Below, piece by piece: positions 60,362 through 64,000 of a stretch of DNA of 64,000 nt; position 1 is the first letter of the stretch, and each line of letters begins with the position of its first letter. The notes under the pieces were generated by a model. That model was not told the origin of the DNA. It saw nothing but the letters and a program-made list of their open reading frames with translations, and did not search any database. Source of the stretch: Mycobacterium sp. ITM-2016-00317 (lineage in GTDB: Bacteria; Actinomycetota; Actinomycetes; Mycobacteriales; Mycobacteriaceae); assembly GCF_002968295.1 (NCBI RefSeq), contig NZ_CP134399.1:3410001-3474000 (forward strand), read 5' to 3'. A program made the position numbers and the translations under genes.

Positions 60362-61066
60362 TCAGCCGGCGGAACCGCCGACCACGGCGTCTCCGCCGGG
60401 CACCTCGCCGGTGTCCGACGGCGCCTTGGCCGGTGGGCTCGTCAGCGCGGAGTTCAGGGTCGCGCCGGTGTGGTTGACGTGGATCACGAAGGGCCGCACC
60501 GGGGTATAGCGGATCACGCTCACCGACGCCGGGTCGGCGTTGATGCGCTGGAAGCTGTCCAAATGGGTGCCCAGCGCGTCGGCCAGCACCGATTTGATCA
60601 CATCCCCGTGGGTGCAGGCGATCCACAGCACGTCACCGCCGTGTTCGTCGGTGAGCCTGCGGTCGTGTTCGCGCACCGCGGCGACCGCCCGGGCCTGCAC
60701 GGCGGCCAGGCCCTCACCGTCGGGGAAGACCGCGGCGCTGGGTTGCTGCTGCACCACCGCCCACAACGGCTCCTTGACCAGCTCGCCGATCTTGCGCCCG
60801 GTCCACGCGCCGTAGTCCACCTCGGTGATGCGCTCCTCGACCACCGGCTGCATGCCCAGCACGGCGGCCAGCGGCTCGACGGTGCGCTCGCAGCGCAGCA
60901 GCGGAGACCGCACGATCGCACGGATGGGCAACTCCCCCAGCCGGTCGACCAGCGCCTTCGCCTGTTCGCGTCCGCGGTCGTCGAGGTCGACACCCTCCGA
61001 GCGGCCCGCCAGCGTGTGCGCGGTGTTCGACGTCGAGCGCCCGTGGCGCAGCAGCAGAACGGTCAT
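60362..61066 (-). CDS. Histidine phosphatase superfamily protein (phosphoglycerate mutase-like, Rv2135c-type)
   Basis: The 234-residue protein has the phosphohistidine motif LLLRHGRSTSNT at the N-terminus, the second-site Arg in SPLLRCERT, a catalytic Glu region ITEVDYGAWTG and the late His in IACTHGDV. Members dephosphorylate small metabolites; the M. tuberculosis counterpart has been described as an acid phosphatase rather than a mutase. It lies 28 nt after uppP and 19 nt before the DUF3090 gene, so it is part of one minus-strand operon. Confidence 0.88.
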   Translation of the reverse strand: MTVLLLRHGRSTSNTAHTLAGRSEGVDLDDRGREQAKALVDRLGELPIRAIVRSPLLRCERTVEPLAAVLGMQPVVEERITEVDYGAWTGRKIGELVKEPLWAVVQQQPSAAVFPDGEGLAAVQARAVAAVREHDRRLTDEHGGDVLWIACTHGDVIKSVLADALGTHLDSFQRINADPASVSVIRYTPVRPFVIHVNHTGATLNSALTSPPAKAPSDTGEVPGGDAVVGGSAG

Positions 61067-61094
61067 GTCGTCTCCTCGCGCAAGCGCTCGTCGG

Positions 61095-61925
61095 TCATGT
61101 CGCCGACACCACCCCGGCCGAGAGCAGGATCAGCACCACGGCGCCCAGCACGATGCGGTAGCCGACGAACCAGTACATGCTGTGCCGCACGAGGAAGCGC
61201 AGGAACCACGCCACCGCGGCGTAGCCGACCACGAACGCGATCAGCGTGGAGACGAACAACTGGGCGCCGCTGGCGCTCATGCCCTCCCCGACCGGGTTGA
61301 ACGCGTCCGGCAGCGAGAACAGGCCCGAGGCGAACACCGCGGGGATGGCCAGCAGGAAGCCGAACCGGGCAGCCAGCTCGCGTTCCATGCCGAGGAACAA
61401 CCCGGCGCTGATCGTCGCGCCCGACCGCGACACCCCCGGCACCAGCGCCAGGCACTGCGCGAAACCGACGATGACGCTGTCCTTCCAGGTGAGTTGCTCG
61501 ACGCGGCGGGTCTGCCTGCCGGCGTACTCGGCGGCCGCGATCACGAACGAGAACACGATCAGCGCCGTGGCGACCAGCCACAGGTTGCGCGCACCGGTGC
61601 GGATCTCGTCCTTGAACAGCAGCCCGATCACGCTGATCGGGATGGTGCCGATGATCACCCACCAGCCCAGCCAGTAGTCGGCGTCACGCGCGCCACCCCG
61701 GAACAGTCCACCGAACCAGGCCTTGACGATCCGCACGATGTCGCGGGCGAAGTAGACCAGCACCGCAGCTTCGGTGCCGAGCTGGCTCACCGCGGTGAAG
61801 GACGCCCCGGCATCACCGTCGAAGAACACCTTCGACGCGATAGCCAGGTGCCCCGACGAGGAGACCGGCAGAAACTCCGTCAACCCCTGCAGCACCGAGA
61901 GAACGACGACCTGCAGCCACGACAT
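61095..61925 (-). CDS. uppP: Undecaprenyl-diphosphatase UppP (BacA)
   Basis: The 276-residue integral membrane protein matches the M. tuberculosis length from ATG 61925. The catalytic motifs are present: [15 protein letters not shown] and [14 protein letters not shown], with [14 protein letters not shown]. It recycles the lipid carrier undecaprenyl (in mycobacteria decaprenyl) diphosphate for peptidoglycan and arabinogalactan synthesis, and overexpression gives bacitracin resistance. A GTG five codons earlier is an alternative start. Confidence 0.95.
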   Translation of the reverse strand: MSWLQVVVLSVLQGLTEFLPVSSSGHLAIASKVFFDGDAGASFTAVSQLGTEAAVLVYFARDIVRIVKAWFGGLFRGGARDADYWLGWWVIIGTIPISVIGLLFKDEIRTGARNLWLVATALIVFSFVIAAAEYAGRQTRRVEQLTWKDSVIVGFAQCLALVPGVSRSGATISAGLFLGMERELAARFGFLLAIPAVFASGLFSLPDAFNPVGEGMSASGAQLFVSTLIAFVVGYAAVAWFLRFLVRHSMYWFVGYRIVLGAVVLILLSAGVVSAT

Positions 61926-61976
61926 CTCCGCCCCCGTCACGACGACGACCGTACCGTGGCTCGGGCTGTGCGGCGC

Positions 61977-62288
61977 TCAGCGCCCGTTGCGGGCGACCGG
62001 TTGCGCCGCGGCGACCGCGTCGCGGACCGCGGCGATCAGGCTCCGCTCGTCGGTCATGTCGATGTCGGTGAGTTTGCGGGTTGCGGTGGCGACGACGTCC
62101 TCGGCCTGCGGGACCGGATTACGCAGCCGGGGCCGGTAGACCTCGACCACGAGGGCCTGGCGCTCCACCCGAAAGGAGAAGCTGCGGCCGTCGCCAAGCT
62201 CGCCGAAACCGCTGGCATGCACCCCTGTGGTGATGACTTCCACGGTGAAGCCCCGGTCAGCGACGTCGCTGTCAGCTGTGAGGGTCAT
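61977..62288 (-). CDS. Conserved mycobacterial protein (Rv2137c-like)
   Basis: ATG 62288 gives a 103-residue acidic protein (MTLTADSDVADRGFTVEVIT, then VEVYRPRLRNPVPQAEDVVA) with no recognised domain, signal peptide or membrane helix. The longer frame from 62360 would add Arg/Gly-rich residues; it is disfavoured because TATGGT lies 7 nt before ATG 62288. It stands between uppP and divergent lppL. Function is unknown. Confidence 0.75.
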   Translation of the reverse strand: MTLTADSDVADRGFTVEVITTGVHASGFGELGDGRSFSFRVERQALVVEVYRPRLRNPVPQAEDVVATATRKLTDIDMTDERSLIAAVRDAVAAAQPVARNGR

Positions 62289-62301
62289 GGTATGTACCAT
62301 A
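62287..62301 (-). promoter_or_regulatory. Promoter -10 and overlapping palindrome at the Rv2137c-like start
   Basis: TATGGT (minus strand, 62296-62301) is 7 nt upstream of ATG 62288. The perfect inverted repeat ATGGTA-N2-TACCAT (62287-62300) covers most of the -10 box, the predicted start site and the first two bases of the ATG, an ideal place for a repressor. Confidence 0.5.
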
Positions 62302-62359
62302 CCGCCGGCGGCAGGTCCTGGCAGGCGCGGACGCACCGGCCCCCCGTTTCGACGTTGCA

Positions 62360-62365
62360 TAGACT
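62360..62365 (+). promoter_or_regulatory. Candidate -10 box for lppL
   Basis: TAGACT, with predicted start near 62372 and a leader of about 36 nt; no good -35. Confidence 0.4.
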
Positions 62366-62407
62366 GGCTCCGATCGACTCCCCCGCCCTAGAACCGAGAG
62401 CTACCCC

Positions 62408-63439
62408 TTGTCGCGCCACATAAACTCACCACGTCGACTGGCCCGTCTGGGGGTCGCCGCGCTCGCGTTGACGCTGGTGACCGGATGTTCGTCGAGTCCG
62501 GTCGACACCCCTCCACCGACCATCGAACCCGCGCGCGCCGCGGACTCCCCGCCGGTCACCGGGACACCCGACGGGCAGGTGTGGCCACTGCCCGGCGACG
62601 CGCAGGCCGCGGCATTCGACGCCGGGTCGGGATCGCTGGTGGTGCTGTCCCCCGGCCCCGCCGGCGCGGTGCTGACCGTGGTCGGGCCGTCCGGGGCGCA
62701 GACGCCGCACGCCCTGCCCGAACCCGTGACCGCGCTGGCGGTCGACGACGGCCGGGCGTTCCTGTCGGCCCGCGGCGGCTACCTCCGGTTCGACGTCGCG
62801 GCCGGCGATGTGACCAAGGTGGCGGTCGAGGGCCAGGACGGGGTGGATTTCACCGCCATCGCCCGCCGCGGCGACGGCCGGCTGGTGCTCGGCAGTGCCG
62901 ACGGGACGGTGTACACGCTGGCCTCCGAGACCGCGGTCGGCGCGCAGCTGAAGATCTTCGCCCGGGTGGACGCCATCGTGACCCAGGGCGACACCGCCGT
63001 GGTGCTGGATCGCGGACAGACCTCGGTGACCAGCCTGAACGCCGAGGGCACCAAGTCCGAACACGCGCTGCGCGCCGGCGAGGGGGCCACCACGATGGCC
63101 GCCGACGGCGCCGGACGCGTGCTGGTCACCGACACCCGCGGTCAGGAGCTGCTGGTGTACGGCCTGAACCCGCTGATCCTGCGCCAGCGCTACCCGGTGC
63201 CCGACGCGCCGTACGGTGTGGCCGGCTCGCCGGGACAGAACGGTCTGGTGTGGGTGGCGCAGACGGCGACGAACACCGTCGTTGGATACGATCTGGCCAC
63301 CGGCATCCCCGTCGAGAAGGTGCGTTATCGAACCGTGCGGCAACCGAACTCCCTGGCCTTCGACGACGCGTCGAACACCCTGTACGTGGTGTCCGGCGCG
63401 GGCGCCGGGGTGCAGGCGATCCCGGAGGCAGCCCGATGA
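62408..63439 (+). CDS. lppL: Lipoprotein LppL (beta-propeller-like)
   Basis: The 343-residue protein starts at TTG 62408. Its basic N-terminus and hydrophobic stretch end in lipobox LVTGC (about Cys27). The mature part has repeated short beta blades (VTALAVDDGRAFLSARGGYLRF, GDGRLVLGSADGTVYTL, PNSLAFDDASNTLYVV), suggesting a six- or seven-bladed propeller of the YncE/SGL type. M. tuberculosis Rv2138 (LppL) sits at the same place before pyrD. It is likely outside the membrane; function is unknown. Its stop overlaps the next ATG. Confidence 0.87.
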   Translation: MSRHINSPRRLARLGVAALALTLVTGCSSSPVDTPPPTIEPARAADSPPVTGTPDGQVWPLPGDAQAAAFDAGSGSLVVLSPGPAGAVLTVVGPSGAQTPHALPEPVTALAVDDGRAFLSARGGYLRFDVAAGDVTKVAVEGQDGVDFTAIARRGDGRLVLGSADGTVYTLASETAVGAQLKIFARVDAIVTQGDTAVVLDRGQTSVTSLNAEGTKSEHALRAGEGATTMAADGAGRVLVTDTRGQELLVYGLNPLILRQRYPVPDAPYGVAGSPGQNGLVWVAQTATNTVVGYDLATGIPVEKVRYRTVRQPNSLAFDDASNTLYVVSGAGAGVQAIPEAAR

Positions 63440-63699
63440 GCCGGGCCGCGCGGGGCCGGATGCCGGCGGCGTGGGACAAGGTGGTGTCCGACGATCCCGG
63501 TGAGTACGAGTGGATCCCGCTGCGCCTGCCGCCGGAGCTCACGCGGGTCAATGCGTCCACCCGGCTGTCGATCGAGGCGGAGTACCGCGGCTGGGAACTG
63601 ACCCGGGTGCGGCTGTACACCGACGGGTCGCGGCGGGTGTTGTTGCGCCGCAAGAAGCGTGCCGATACCGTGCCCGGACCCGATCAGCCGGGGCCGTAG
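63436..63699 (+). CDS. DUF5703 family small protein
   Basis: The 87-residue protein has DPGEYEWIPLRLPPELTRVN and SIEAEYRGWELTRVRLYTDG, then a basic end VLLRRKKR. It matches a short conserved actinobacterial family, often encoded between lppL and pyrD. The ATG overlaps the lppL stop by 4 nt, and the stop abuts the pyrD ATG. Function is unknown; the basic tail may bind nucleic acid. Confidence 0.8.
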   Translation: MSRAARGRMPAAWDKVVSDDPGEYEWIPLRLPPELTRVNASTRLSIEAEYRGWELTRVRLYTDGSRRVLLRRKKRADTVPGPDQPGP

Positions 63700-64000
63700 A
63701 TGTACACGACCCTGCGCAAGGCGCTGTTCCTGGTGCCCCCCGAGCGCATCCACACCGTGGTGTTCGCCGGGCTGCGGGCCGCGACCGGGCCCCGACCGCT
63801 GCGCGAACGGCTGGAGCGCCGACTGGCGCCGCACGATCCGATTCTGGCCAGCACGGTGTTCGGGGTGCAATTCCCCGGCCCGCTGGGCTTGGCGGCGGGA
63901 TTCGACAAGGACGGCACCGGCCTGAACACCTGGGGCGCATTGGGTTTCGGCTACGCCGAGGTCGGCACCGTGACCGCGCAGGCGCAGCCGGGCAATCCGC
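63700..64000 (+). CDS. pyrD: Dihydroorotate dehydrogenase (quinone) PyrD, N-terminal part (truncated by window edge)
   Basis: The first 100 codons are present. The N-terminal helical domain ([21 protein letters not shown]), which docks class 2 enzymes to the membrane and quinone pool, is followed by the FMN-barrel entry [17 protein letters not shown] and [16 protein letters not shown]. It oxidises dihydroorotate to orotate in pyrimidine synthesis. The ATG follows directly on the stop of the DUF5703 gene, indicating coupling with lppL. Confidence 0.93.
   Translation, partial: MYTTLRKALFLVPPERIHTVVFAGLRAATGPRPLRERLERRLAPHDPILASTVFGVQFPGPLGLAAGFDKDGTGLNTWGALGFGYAEVGTVTAQAQPGNP

Overview
The window looks like the chromosome of a rapidly growing, high-GC mycobacterium (Mycolicibacterium type). 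It carries the mycobacterial core order cobG-cobH-cobIJ, pepE, helY-tatC-tatA-pafC-pafB-pafA, prcA-prcB-pup-dop, mpa, trmI, hisG-hisE, metH, mshC-cysQ, uppP, lppL, pyrD. In M. tuberculosis terms this is roughly Rv2064 to Rv2139. Homologies are recalled from family knowledge; no search was run.

Layout. (1) 1-6.2 kb: cobalamin genes cobG (partial), cobH, fused cobIJ and cobL, with a TetR regulator and an APH-like kinase where cobK/cobM might be expected. (2) 6.2-9.6 kb: F420-type reductase, PepE, a stand-alone 5'-3' exonuclease and a DUF4333 membrane protein. (3) 9.6-17.2 kb: helY, the Tat translocase, and pafC-pafB-pafA. (4) 17.3-19.3 kb: a type VII-associated small protein with a DUF1023 hydrolase. 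(5) 19.2-31.2 kb: an accessory minus-strand operon of eight genes that reads as complete choline to glycine catabolism. It holds dimethylglycine oxidase, sarcosine oxidase, Rieske oxygenase, betaine-aldehyde dehydrogenase, APC transporter, GMC choline dehydrogenase, a cNMP/CBS/DUF294 protein and an IclR regulator, and is preceded by a twin palindromic operator. (6) 31.4-38.1 kb: proteasome core, Pup, Dop, a membrane protein and the Mpa ATPase. (7) 38.2-48.4 kb: secreted MTB12-like protein, LppK, DUF503, TrmI, RecB-like nuclease, thioesterase, DinB protein, R2lox oxidase, a flavoprotein disulfide reductase, DUF4126 protein, hisG/hisE and a sugar transporter with a CRP-like site. (8) 48.4-54.3 kb: HAD phosphatase, metH with a long leader carrying a candidate small ORF, and a PAC2 protein. 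(9) 54.3-64 kb: a palindromic repeat, DUF1254 lipoprotein, SDR, mshC, cysQ, four conserved mycobacterial genes, uppP, lppL and the start of pyrD.

Two themes cross the window. Many genes start directly at the predicted transcription start, with a TANNNT -10 box 6-7 nt before ATG/GTG, which is the leaderless architecture common in mycobacteria. Five conserved genes (helY, a small HTH gene, a membrane gene upstream of mpa, mpa, and a DUF4126 gene) each carry exactly one single-base frame break, all in or within a few bases of GC-rich CCGG/GGCC-type sequence. The simplest reading is base-calling or assembly indels rather than five real gene losses.

Functionally, pafA, dop, pup, prcAB and mpa form the pupylation-proteasome pathway and pafBC regulates the DNA-damage response. 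The cob genes supply the cofactor used by metH. The choline operon would feed C1 units to folate and glycine.
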